Part shown: in pieces, positions 9,195-16,969 of the stretch
Numbering within the stretch: position 1 is the first letter of the stretch
How the letters are laid out: each line of letters opens with the position of its first letter
Source: Myxococcales bacterium
GTDB taxonomy: Bacteria > Myxococcota_A > Polyangia > Haliangiales > Haliangiaceae
Assembly (NCBI GenBank): GCA_028287115.1
Contig: JAQBQF010000233.1
Span: forward strand, 1 to 64,000
Direction: 5' to 3'
DNA length: 64,000 bases
The notes under the pieces: generated by a model
Told to the model about the DNA's origin: nothing
What the model saw: the letters and a program-made list of their open reading frames with translations, nothing else
The model's database searches: none
Translations under genes and position numbers: made by a program

Positions 9195-9255
9195 CCGTTT
9201 AGATGGTGCGAGCGATCGAGCCCGCCTGGGCAACGCGCTGCTACGGCATGCCAGT

Positions 9256-11391
9256 CTAGGCGGCGGGCTCGCGCATCCTCGCGTAGACCAGGCCGTCCGG
9301 ATCGTTCGACGCGTGGAGCTCGGCGATCAGCGCGACGAGTGCCGTCCGTTCGCGCGGCAGATGCCATTTGTCGAGGACCGCGTGCGCGCTGTCGTTCGAT
9401 GACCAGAACTTCTTGCTGCGGGCGATCGTGTCGAGGATCTCGATGAACCGCTTCGCGAACGGCCGCTCGCCTCGCCCGAAAGCGAGAGAGAGCATGCCTT
9501 GCCCATAGGTGATCGCGGAGCGGCCGTCGACCTCGTCGAAGGCGGCGCACAGGATCTGTGCGAGGGATCGTGCATCCGGCGTGCGGATCGAGCCGGTCGC
9601 GAGGGCGAGGTGCGCGAGCACGTGCCCCTCGATGTACGGCAGCTCGGCGAACCGGTTCGCGATGTCGCGCCAGTTGCGAATCCCTTCCGCGAGCGCGGAG
9701 ATCACGTCGCGCGGCGCCTCCGGTCCTTTCGTGCAGCCGATCGCGATCGCCGCCGCGACGCGGACCAGCAGATCGCGATCCGCGAGGCACGGCAGCACGT
9801 CGGCGAGACGAAAGCTGTCGAGCCTCGTCATGCTGTCGATCGCGCAAGCGCGCATCGCAGGATCGGGCTCGCGTTGCGCGACTTCGAGCAGGCTCGCCGT
9901 CGGATCCGGCGACAGCTTCGCGAGCGCGAGGATCCGCGTGCGAACCGGCTGGCTCGCTCCCTTGAACACGCCGAAGATCAGCGGCCACGCCGCGTGCACC
10001 GCTTCGATCGAGGCGCGATCGTCTGCGTGCACGAGCCCAGCGCGCTCGATCGCGGTCAAGATCAGCTCGCGGTCGGCATGCGCGTTCGACAGCGTGCGCG
10101 CGAGCCACGGAATGACCCTCGCCGCCGCAGGCGACGTCGCACCGTCGTGCTCGAGCTCGCGCGAGATCTCACCGAGCGCGTAACCGCGAACCAGCTCGTC
10201 GCTCGAGAGCGTGCCGCGGAGCAGGCGTGGAATCTCCGCGCGCGGTTTCGTCCACGGCTCGTCGTCGACGCCGGCGAGCTCGGGAGGAGTCGGGAAGCTC
10301 GGTTCCTCGCGCCGATACAGCGCATATCCGAGGCACCACTGCAGGCCTTGGCCCGTGACGGCGTGCTCGATGCCGAGCGTGTGGATGTCGACGATCGCGC
10401 GCCCGCCGCCGCCGAACAGGCGCCACGTCCCAGCGAGCTTGCCGTCGCGCATGTTGCCCGACGCGGCGACGGTCTTGCCATCGGCCGCGTAGAGCAGGCA
10501 CGCCATCGCGTCGGCTTCGCGGCGAGCTTCGAACGCGAGCACACCGTTGTCGCGGCGCTCGGTGACGGTCGCCAGCTCGCCGTGCTCGTAGGTGCGAACG
10601 ATCTCTTCTTCCGGGCAGCCATCGTTGCGCCAGCTCGCTTGGTAGATCTCGCGGCCGTTCGCGTCGTCGCGCCGCCGGCACGATAGCGATCCGTCCTCGT
10701 AGAAGTGATCGCGCTGTTCGCCTTCGACGCCGCGCGTGATCGTTTTCTCCAAGCTACCGGCAGGGCGGTACTCGGCGATCGTGATCGCTTCGCCGTGCAC
10801 GTCACGGAGCTCTTCGCGGCGCAGTACGCCGTCGCGGCTCCACCACCGCCACGGTCCGACCTGCGCGCTCGTGCCCCGTTCGATCTCGCCGTCGACCCAG
10901 CGATCCATGTCGGGAAACCATCGCGCAGTCGCGGCGACCGCCGCCGGCCGCCGTGGCAACGGATTGCCGTCGGGCCCACACTCTGCACCGTCGCGCGTGA
11001 AGTACCGGATCGTGTAGTTCGTCTTGCCGTCGCGCGTGTAGTACCGCACCGACCACACGTTCGGCGCGGCGGCTGTGAACGCCTCTGGGGAGGGCCCGTC
11101 GCTGCGGAACAAGGCGCTGTCCATGATCACGCCGAAGGCCCAGTCGGCCTCCGACGCGACCGTGCCGTCCGGGTGATACGTGATCGTCTTGCCGTGGCGC
11201 TTGCCGTGCTCGAAATTCATCTCGCCATACGGGACACCCGCACGCGTCCAGCGGCGAAACGCTCCGTGCCGCCGGCCTTCGCTGTCGCACGCGCCGGAGC
11301 TCCACTCGAAGCCGCCGTCCTTGACGTCCCACCGCGCGTCGGCCGGAACGCCGGGAGGGTGAGGGGGCGTCGAGTTGTCCGGCTGCCCCAT
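9256..11391 (-). CDS. MORN/YwqK-like repeat protein with HEAT-like C-terminus
   Basis: A 711-residue protein with no signal peptide. Residues about 25-380 carry degenerate MORN/YwqK-type repeats, such as GVPYGEMNFEHGKRHGK followed by TITYHPDG, and later RRDDANGREIYQASW and ERRDNGVLAFEARRE. Residues about 400-690 are Ala/Leu/Arg-rich paired helices with the spacing of HEAT repeats. Both repeat types usually bind proteins or membranes; neither implies catalysis. The ATG at 11391 was chosen because the frame upstream reads into the next gene. It follows the N-formylglutamate amidohydrolase gene on the same strand after 34 bp. Confidence 0.7.
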   Translation of the reverse strand: MGQPDNSTPPHPPGVPADARWDVKDGGFEWSSGACDSEGRRHGAFRRWTRAGVPYGEMNFEHGKRHGKTITYHPDGTVASEADWAFGVIMDSALFRSDGPSPEAFTAAAPNVWSVRYYTRDGKTNYTIRYFTRDGAECGPDGNPLPRRPAAVAATARWFPDMDRWVDGEIERGTSAQVGPWRWWSRDGVLRREELRDVHGEAITIAEYRPAGSLEKTITRGVEGEQRDHFYEDGSLSCRRRDDANGREIYQASWRNDGCPEEEIVRTYEHGELATVTERRDNGVLAFEARREADAMACLLYAADGKTVAASGNMRDGKLAGTWRLFGGGGRAIVDIHTLGIEHAVTGQGLQWCLGYALYRREEPSFPTPPELAGVDDEPWTKPRAEIPRLLRGTLSSDELVRGYALGEISRELEHDGATSPAAARVIPWLARTLSNAHADRELILTAIERAGLVHADDRASIEAVHAAWPLIFGVFKGASQPVRTRILALAKLSPDPTASLLEVAQREPDPAMRACAIDSMTRLDSFRLADVLPCLADRDLLVRVAAAIAIGCTKGPEAPRDVISALAEGIRNWRDIANRFAELPYIEGHVLAHLALATGSIRTPDARSLAQILCAAFDEVDGRSAITYGQGMLSLAFGRGERPFAKRFIEILDTIARSKKFWSSNDSAHAVLDKWHLPRERTALVALIAELHASNDPDGLVYARMREPAA

Positions 11392-11425
11392 GGGTCGAGA
11401 TCTTGATCGGCAGGCGCGATCGAGA

Positions 11426-12127
11426 TCAATCGATCGATTCGAGAAACGGCAGGACCGCGGCCGCGATGCGCGCACACCCGCCGTGGGTGTGTGTGACCGC
11501 GTGCGATGCTTCGAGCTCGATGCCCGCGTAACGCTTGCCGGGCAACGATTTGCGGAGCTCCGTGCACAGCGCGGGACCGACGCCGCTGTAAGGCTGATTC
11601 GCGCGGACATCGAGCCCCGCGCTGCGCAGCTGAAACATCAACCGCTCGGCGAGCTCGGCCTCGAACGCATGCGCCGGATCGTAGAGCACGCCGACATCGA
11701 ACTTGCGATTCGGCGGATCCAGCGCGGGATCGAAACTATGCGTGGAGAGATGGAGCACGCCTCCGCGATCGTGCAGGCGCGCGGTGACATCGCGTCGCAC
11801 GGCGTCCCAGTACGGCGCATGAAACATCGCGATCCGCGCCGCGCGATCTCCCGTGGAGAGGAACTCGTTTGCGGGCACCTTCGCGCCGTAGCTGACGAGC
11901 GGGATCACGTTGGGATGCTCGGGCGGTCGATTGAGATCGACGAACATGCGCGAGAACGCGCCCGCATGCAGCGCGATACCGAACGCGTCCGCAAACACCG
12001 ACGCGATCTCGAAGGCTCCGTGATCCCAGCTCGCCTGCGACGTCAGGACGTCTGGCGCCACTCCGAGATCGACGCCCGGAGGTAGCGTCCACGACGCATG
12101 CTCACACGACAACACGAGACCGGTCAC
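11426..12127 (-). CDS. N-formylglutamate amidohydrolase family protein
   Basis: A 233-residue cytoplasmic hydrolase of the HutG/FGase family, a zinc amidohydrolase fold. It shows the family elements SCEHAS near the start, a central DLNR (in MFVDLNRPPEHPN), LHLSTHSFDP and the C-terminal GIELEASHAV. True N-formylglutamate deformylase acts in histidine breakdown, but no hut genes are nearby, so the substrate is open; relatives of this size act on other N-formyl amino acids. The GTG at 12127 fits the family N-terminus (VTGLVLSCEHAS) and has TAGGCT 8 nt upstream; a TTG at 12145 would add six residues. Confidence 0.85.
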   Translation of the reverse strand: MTGLVLSCEHASWTLPPGVDLGVAPDVLTSQASWDHGAFEIASVFADAFGIALHAGAFSRMFVDLNRPPEHPNVIPLVSYGAKVPANEFLSTGDRAARIAMFHAPYWDAVRRDVTARLHDRGGVLHLSTHSFDPALDPPNRKFDVGVLYDPAHAFEAELAERLMFQLRSAGLDVRANQPYSGVGPALCTELRKSLPGKRYAGIELEASHAVTHTHGGCARIAAAVLPFLESID

Positions 12128-12148
12128 AGCGGCTAAGCCTAGCAAAGA

Positions 12149-12862
12149 TCAGCGCAGCGGTTGGTCGGTCGCGCGCGGTACGAGAGCGGCCGAGAGCAGC
12201 GCCGCCACGACCACCACGCCGCCGTGCATGAGCCCGATGTGCAGCCCATCGGCAATCCGGCAATGGACGTGGAGGACGAGCCCGCCGAGACAGCCGCTCC
12301 CCGCGCCGAGAGCCGCTGCAACGAGGCGAGATCTAACCGGCACGGCGCCTCTCAAGAAGATCGCCCCGACGATCACCGGGACGAGGGCGGTCAAAAGCCC
12401 CAGCTCGAGGCACGTGTGACCTCGGCCAAACCGTTCCCAGCCGTAGTAGAGGCTGTCCTCACCATGGGGATGCACTGTCATCCCGACGACCAGGTTGAGG
12501 CTGATGAACAAGATCGACGTGATCACCGCACTGGCCGCCGCCCAGCGCCAGCGCGGGGTCACCGAGCCGGGGCGGGGAACGAGCGCGAAATAACAGGGCA
12601 CGATGAAGCCGGCGACCCAGAGCAGTGCCATCCCGGCGAGCCACCACATCGGCAGCTCCCGTGCGTCGCGTCGCATCGTGATCACCGCGAGGAGCCCCGC
12701 GCCATACACGGCCGAGATCCCGGCAAGGATCGCGAGCTGCCGGAGCGGCCGTCGCGTCGCGACCGGTGCGAGCTTGGCGAGCTCGCCTTCGAGGAGGCTC
12801 GACAGCGGCGGGGGTTGCGGCGGGGGCATGGCCGCGAGCTCGTCGAGAACGTCTCTACTCAC
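12149..12862 (-). CDS. Six-helix membrane protein, NrsF/DUF1109-like anti-sigma candidate
   Basis: A 237-residue integral membrane protein with an N-terminal cytoplasmic segment (about 1-45, Pro-rich) and about six hydrophobic helices. The last third has GGLVLHVHCRIADGLHIGLMHG, which recalls the Cys/His/Asp pattern of DUF1109 (NrsF-type) anti-sigma factors. The start overlaps the stop of the ECF sigma gene by 4 bp (ATGA), so the two are translationally coupled. The context supports membrane sequestration of the sigma factor. Assignment to DUF1109 rests on topology and context more than on strong sequence identity. Confidence 0.7.
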   Translation of the reverse strand: MSRDVLDELAAMPPPQPPPLSSLLEGELAKLAPVATRRPLRQLAILAGISAVYGAGLLAVITMRRDARELPMWWLAGMALLWVAGFIVPCYFALVPRPGSVTPRWRWAAASAVITSILFISLNLVVGMTVHPHGEDSLYYGWERFGRGHTCLELGLLTALVPVIVGAIFLRGAVPVRSRLVAAALGAGSGCLGGLVLHVHCRIADGLHIGLMHGGVVVVAALLSAALVPRATDQPLR

Positions 12863-13446
12863 GATGTGCCTCCTGCCGCCTTGCGCGGTTCCGCGGGACG
12901 CACGCCGAGTAGCTTGCGCAGCGCTTCGTAGCCGCGATGCGCGCGCACCTTCATCGCGCCGACCGTGGTTCCCGCGATATCGGCGGCCTCCGCGACGGTC
13001 TTGCCGTCGAGCTTTGTCAGCACGACGGCCTCCCGTTGCTGTTCCGGCAACTGTGCGAGCGCATCGAGCGCGGCGCGCGAGAGCTCGGGATCGATGGGCT
13101 CTTCGCGAACATCCGCGGCCTCGCCGGTGATCGACGCCGCGACCTCGGGTACCTCATCGCCCACGTTCTGCACGATCGCGCGCTTCACGCGGCGGGTCTC
13201 GTCGATGAACGTGCGGTGCGCGATCGAGTACATCCACGGGATCGGGTCGGCCCCGCGCACGTACGCCGCCCGCGCGCGGTGCACTTTCAAGAACGTCTGC
13301 TGCAACATGTCATCGGCGACGGCCCGGCTCCGTGCCATCTTCATCAAATAGGCGAGTAGCCGAGGCGCGACGAGGGAGTAGAGCTCGCGAAACGCGTGCG
13401 CATCTCCATCGCAATACCGCTGCATGAGGTCCCTGGGATCGGCCAT
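12859..13446 (-). CDS. ECF RNA polymerase sigma factor
   Basis: A 195-residue extracytoplasmic-function sigma factor. Region 2 spans residues about 7-75 with ADDMLQQTFLKVHRAR (core binding) and IPWMYSIAHRTFIDETRR (-10 recognition); region 4 (about 115-180) has LPEQQREAVVLTKLDGKTVAEAA and the HTH GTTVGAMKVRAHRGYEALR. It is coupled by a 4-bp overlap to the predicted membrane anti-sigma gene, the normal arrangement for such pairs. Signal and regulon are unknown. TATATC lies 14 nt before the ATG, so this gene probably has a very short leader. Confidence 0.93.
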   Translation of the reverse strand: MADPRDLMQRYCDGDAHAFRELYSLVAPRLLAYLMKMARSRAVADDMLQQTFLKVHRARAAYVRGADPIPWMYSIAHRTFIDETRRVKRAIVQNVGDEVPEVAASITGEAADVREEPIDPELSRAALDALAQLPEQQREAVVLTKLDGKTVAEAADIAGTTVGAMKVRAHRGYEALRKLLGVRPAEPRKAAGGTS

Positions 13447-13506
13447 CTCGCGCCGATGTGGATATACGACGGCCAGGAGGTCTGGTTACAGGGCCGGGGG
13501 CCGGTG

Positions 13507-13512
13507 TATAGA
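13507..13512 (+). promoter_or_regulatory. Candidate -10 element (TATAGA) for leaderless start at 13519
   Basis: TATAGA ends 6 nt before the ATG of the small basic protein; no Shine-Dalgarno sequence is present. Confidence 0.45.
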
Positions 13513-13518
13513 CGCGTC

Positions 13519-13674
13519 ATGGGCCGTACCAAGCGCTCCCTCAAGAAACGTCCGAAGTTCAAGCAAGTGCGGCGCCTCAAGGACCGCAAGATGAAGGCTA
13601 AGAAACGGGCCTGGCACAAGCGCGGCCTCGCGCGCAGCAAGGCTCGCCGTCAGAAGCGCGGCAAGAAGAAGTAG
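13519..13674 (+). CDS. Very basic 51-residue protein, ribosomal-like
   Basis: The 51 residues are dominated by Lys and Arg, for example KKRPKFKQVRRLKDRKMKAKK, a composition seen in small ribosomal proteins and histone-like peptides. The RRLKDRKMKAKKRAWHKR stretch has some likeness to AURKAIP1/COX24-type small ribosome-associated proteins, but I cannot confirm it. The start at 13519, rather than any upstream in-frame codon, is supported by TATAGA at 6 nt. The upstream sequence is shared with the divergent ECF sigma gene. Confidence 0.7.
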   Translation: MGRTKRSLKKRPKFKQVRRLKDRKMKAKKRAWHKRGLARSKARRQKRGKKK

Positions 13675-13678
13675 CGGG

Positions 13679-13819
13679 TTAGCTCTGGTACGCGAGCGAC
13701 CAGGCGATCAGGAGCTGACCGGCATCATGCGCGGGCAGCCCGCATGCCTTGAGCGCGAGGGACGCGGCGAGCTTCGCTGCGATGCGCAGGCTCGCGAGCT
13801 CCTTCCATTCGGCGATCAC
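13679..13819 (-). CDS. Candidate small protein, 46 aa
   Basis: A GTG-started frame lies 30 bp downstream of the double DsbA-like gene on the same strand and ends at TAA. The peptide is Ala/Leu-rich and amphipathic (IAEWKELASLRIAAKLAASL) and could be a helix. No ribosome binding site or homology is seen, so it may be chance. Confidence 0.3.
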   Translation of the reverse strand: MIAEWKELASLRIAAKLAASLALKACGLPAHDAGQLLIAWSLAYQS

Positions 13820-13849
13820 CAGCGATCGCGCACGCGATCGTCAGCTCGA

Positions 13850-15196
13850 TCATCCGTGCACGGGCTTCCAGCCGGCGAGCGCGCGGGTGACGAGGTCGAG
13901 CCGGTCTTGACCCCAGAATAGATACTTGTCGTCGACGATAAACGTCGGCACACCGAACACGCCGGCAGCCTTTGCGGCTTCGGTGTTCGCGACGAGCTTC
14001 GCTTTGAGCTCGGGATCGCTCGTGTGATTGACCCAGTCGGGCGGCAGGCCGCACTCGGCGAGCACCGCGCGCAACGTCTCGCGATCTTCGAGATCGCGCT
14101 GCTCGGCCCACATCGCGCGGCCGAGCGCGGTCGCGAGTCGCACGCCTTCGGTGGCCCCACGCTCGGCGGCGAGGATGCACAACCGCTGAGCCTGCACGGT
14201 CCGCTGAGGAAACTTGCGAGGGGAGTCGAACGGCACGCCCCACCACCGTGCCCACCGCACCATCTCGCGCGCGACGTAGCGCTGCTTCGGCGGATTCATC
14301 GCGAACAGCGGTACGTCGGCCTGGCCGATGTCGCGAAACAGGCCGCCGAGCAAGATCGGGCGGAGCCGCAGCGTTGTATCCGCGAGCGCCGGAAGCTGCG
14401 TGAGCCCGAGATACGCAAACGGGCTCGCCACGTCGAAGTAGCAGTCGATCGCGCTCGCCAGCGTCCGCTGGCTTCGCTCCATCTCGGTCGCGCTCGCCAG
14501 CGTCCGCTGGCTTCGCTCCATCTCGGGGGTGCTCGCCGTGATCCGACGCGGGCCTCCCGGCGGCGGCCCGACTTCGGGATCCCACCCCGCGAGGACCGCG
14601 GACACCCACTCGATCCGATCTTGTCCCCAGATCAAAACGTGGTCGCCCGCGCGCCGGATCACCCACGCAGGCGCGCCGAAGATCCCGAGCGCGATCGCCT
14701 CCTCGGTGCGACGGCGCAGCTCGTCCTTCATGTCATCGGCGCGCGCGAGTGCGGCTGCGATGTCGGCATCGCTCACACCGGCGGCGGCAAGCGCGGCGGC
14801 GATCACGTCGTCGCGCGTGATGTCTTCGGCGCGCTGCCAGTACGCCGCGAAGATCGCCTCGATCGCGACGTCCCATCGGGAGTCGGGGAGCGCGAGCAGA
14901 ACGCGCAAAGCTCGTACAGTCCGCATCGGATGCGCGGCCGGCAACCGGAAACGAGCGCCGAACAGCTCGGCCCAGCGATGCATGTCCTGGTAGTTGTGAC
15001 GCGCCTTCGCAGGCCCAAGTGTCGCGTTCGGACCATCTCCGGCGCCGATCCCGCGAAACACTCCGCCGAGCAGCATCGGCCGCCACATGAGCGTGACACC
15101 CGCGTCACGCGCGACCGCGGGCGCTCGGCGCGAGGCGAGGTACGCGTACGGGCACGAAAAGTCGAACCACAGCTCGAGCACGGTCCAAGAGTACAT
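13850..15196 (-). CDS. Tandem DsbA-like / 2-hydroxychromene-2-carboxylate isomerase-like protein
   Basis: A 448-residue fusion of two copies of the DsbA-type thioredoxin domain found in HCCA isomerases and Kappa-class glutathione transferases. Domain 1 (about 5-210) starts LWFDFSCPYAYLA, domain 2 (about 245-445) CYFDVASPFAYLG; both end with the cis-Pro region, FGAPAWVI and FGVPTFIV, followed by WGQDR. The CPxC disulfide motif is absent, as in isomerase/GST members, so a glutathione-dependent isomerase or transferase role is more likely than oxidoreductase activity. The linker contains a 13-residue unit, EMERSQRTLASA(T/I), repeated twice. Such families normally have one domain per chain. Confidence 0.8.
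   Translation of the reverse strand: MYSWTVLELWFDFSCPYAYLASRRAPAVARDAGVTLMWRPMLLGGVFRGIGAGDGPNATLGPAKARHNYQDMHRWAELFGARFRLPAAHPMRTVRALRVLLALPDSRWDVAIEAIFAAYWQRAEDITRDDVIAAALAAAGVSDADIAAALARADDMKDELRRRTEEAIALGIFGAPAWVIRRAGDHVLIWGQDRIEWVSAVLAGWDPEVGPPPGGPRRITASTPEMERSQRTLASATEMERSQRTLASAIDCYFDVASPFAYLGLTQLPALADTTLRLRPILLGGLFRDIGQADVPLFAMNPPKQRYVAREMVRWARWWGVPFDSPRKFPQRTVQAQRLCILAAERGATEGVRLATALGRAMWAEQRDLEDRETLRAVLAECGLPPDWVNHTSDPELKAKLVANTEAAKAAGVFGVPTFIVDDKYLFWGQDRLDLVTRALAGWKPVHG
14451..14528. repeat. 39-bp tandem duplication in the interdomain linker
   Basis: Positions 14451-14489 and 14490-14528 are the same 39-mer with two mismatches at the end. The duplication is in frame and doubles a 13-residue linker unit between the two DsbA-like domains, a sign of recent slippage or expansion. 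Confidence 0.85.
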
Positions 15197-15326
15197 GAGC
15201 CCCAGGGGCCCATCCCGGGTGCCCTGTTTTGCGCCTGTCGAGAGCGTTAATCACGCTCGCGATCACGTGTGGTCGTCTTGGGACTTTCCCGATGCAGCCC
15301 GCGACGGTAGACTCGATGTGTTTTAC

Positions 15327-15602
15327 ATGGCCAAGCTGGTCGACGGCTTCAAAGACGGTAAACCGGAGCTCGGGCGCCGGACCTTCTTGGTGCCCGAAAA
15401 TCACTCCGAGGTCCTCGCGCTCCTCTATCACGAGCAGACGGGCATCGTCGGTGGCCTCCCTGTCGGGCCGGTGACCACCGATCCGTTTGGTGCGCACGGG
15501 ATCCGCATGTATCCGGATCAAGATCCGGTTGTGCTCGAAGAAACTCGGCGGTATTTCGAGAAGCTCGCGGAGCGCTTCTCGAATGATCTTCCGAAGGCAT
15601 AG
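15327..15602 (+). CDS. Hypothetical protein, 91 aa
   Basis: A short, mostly charged cytoplasmic protein (VDGFKDGKPELGRRTFLVPENH near the start, LEETRRYFEKLAERF at the end) without signal or membrane segment. I do not recognise a family. The ATG at 15327 is the first methionine clear of the divergent gene; an in-frame GTG at 15318 with TAGACT 4 nt upstream is an alternative. It precedes a lipoprotein gene by about 30 bp on the same strand. Confidence 0.55.
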   Translation: MAKLVDGFKDGKPELGRRTFLVPENHSEVLALLYHEQTGIVGGLPVGPVTTDPFGAHGIRMYPDQDPVVLEETRRYFEKLAERFSNDLPKA

Positions 15603-15635
15603 TGGTAACAAGCTGGCTCTGTTAGGTTCCTGCGC

Positions 15636-16940
15636 GTGAGGTTGGTCTGTGCGGCGGCGGCGGCATTCTTGCTGCTCGCCTGCTCCGGGACGCAAGCTCG
15701 ACAGTCCGGCTGTTCCAAAGACACGGACTGCCGGGATCCGCGGGTCTGCGAGAACACGATGTGCATCGATCGACGATCGATCGGTGTGGCCGATCCCGCT
15801 CGCACGCCCAACATGGAGCCGGGCGGGTCGACGCCGACCGGCGGGGCCGATGCTGCGATCCCGATGGTGATCGGCGCACCGCCGGTTGCGATGTTCGGCG
15901 GCGATGCCCGCCACACCGGTCGTCGAGGTGGTCCTGCGCCGGCGCGTGCTCCGAAGGAGCTGTGGAGCACGGACGTCCACGGGGCCGTGGTCGGATCCCC
16001 GACGATCGGACCCGACGGCACGATCTACGTCGCTTCGCATGATGGCGCGCTGTACGCGATCGATCCTGCGGGCGCGATCAAATGGGCGTTCAAGACGACC
16101 GATCGATCGTGGAGCACGCCCGCGGTCGCCGAAGACGGCACGATCTACATCGGCTCCGATGACGATCACCTGTACGCCGTGAAGGCCGACGGCACGCTCA
16201 AGTGGAAGCTGCGCCTCGGCGACTGCGATCCGAAAGGGTTCGGACCGGAGTCGTCGCGCTGCGATGTCGACGGCGGGCCGACGATCGGTCCCGATGGCAC
16301 GATCTACGTCGGCGGCGACGGCATCTACGCGGTGTGGGCCGACGGCACGCTGCGCTGGAAGCTCGCAACGGCCGAGCATGTCGCGTCGACGCCGGCGCTC
16401 GCGGGCGACGGCACGGTGTACGCGGGTTGCGAAGATGACGCGCTCTATGCGGTCGCGCCCGACGGCACGAAGCGCTGGGAAGTCCGCACCGGCGACGACG
16501 TCGACGCATCACCCGCGATCGGCAACGACGGCACGATCTACGTCGGCAGCGACGATCACAGCTTCTACGCGATCTCGCCGGTGGGCGCGGTGCTGTGGAA
16601 GGTCGTCACCGGCAAAGACATCCGCGGCGGCGCGGCGATCGGCGCCGACGGCACGCTCTATGTCGGCAGCCTCGACAAGAATCTCTACGCGATCGCGCCG
16701 ACGGGGCAGGTCCACTGGAAGCTTGCCGCCGCCGACAAGATCAACTCGACACCTGGCATCGCAACCGACGGGACGATCCTGTTCGGTGCCGAGGACGAGC
16801 ACGTCTACGCAGTGGCGCCTGATGGCACGCTGCGCTGGCACGTGCAGCTCCCCGGCGATGTCGACACCACGCCCGCGATCTCCGGAACCGGCACGCTGTA
16901 CGTCGCCGGCGACGACGGGCACCTCCATGCATTTCAATAA
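15636..16940 (+). CDS. PQQ-binding-like beta-propeller lipoprotein
   Basis: A 434-residue secreted protein. The signal peptide ends in a lipobox (FLLLAC, Cys16). A Cys-rich segment CSKDTDCRDPRVCENTMC (about 26-43) follows, common in myxobacterial lipoproteins. From about residue 85 the protein is built of BamB/PQQ-like propeller blades with the recurring unit GPDGTIYVGS..LYAI.P.G..KW, at least seven or eight copies, enough for one eight-bladed propeller. No enzymatic residues are evident; such proteins scaffold outer-membrane or surface complexes. The GTG start has TAGGTT 7 nt upstream. Confidence 0.88.
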   Translation: MRLVCAAAAAFLLLACSGTQARQSGCSKDTDCRDPRVCENTMCIDRRSIGVADPARTPNMEPGGSTPTGGADAAIPMVIGAPPVAMFGGDARHTGRRGGPAPARAPKELWSTDVHGAVVGSPTIGPDGTIYVASHDGALYAIDPAGAIKWAFKTTDRSWSTPAVAEDGTIYIGSDDDHLYAVKADGTLKWKLRLGDCDPKGFGPESSRCDVDGGPTIGPDGTIYVGGDGIYAVWADGTLRWKLATAEHVASTPALAGDGTVYAGCEDDALYAVAPDGTKRWEVRTGDDVDASPAIGNDGTIYVGSDDHSFYAISPVGAVLWKVVTGKDIRGGAAIGADGTLYVGSLDKNLYAIAPTGQVHWKLAAADKINSTPGIATDGTILFGAEDEHVYAVAPDGTLRWHVQLPGDVDTTPAISGTGTLYVAGDDGHLHAFQ

Positions 16941-16969
16941 AGTCTCAAGAAAGAATCACGAAAGAACAC

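Noticed and set aside
7686..9233. Antisense open frame of 515 codons opposite the acyl-CoA dehydrogenase
   Set aside because: Composition is typical of a complementary-strand shadow and it overlaps a well-identified enzyme.
11426..12127. Assignment as hutG of a histidine-degradation pathway
   Set aside because: No other hut gene is in the window and the family has several substrates, so only the family name is given.
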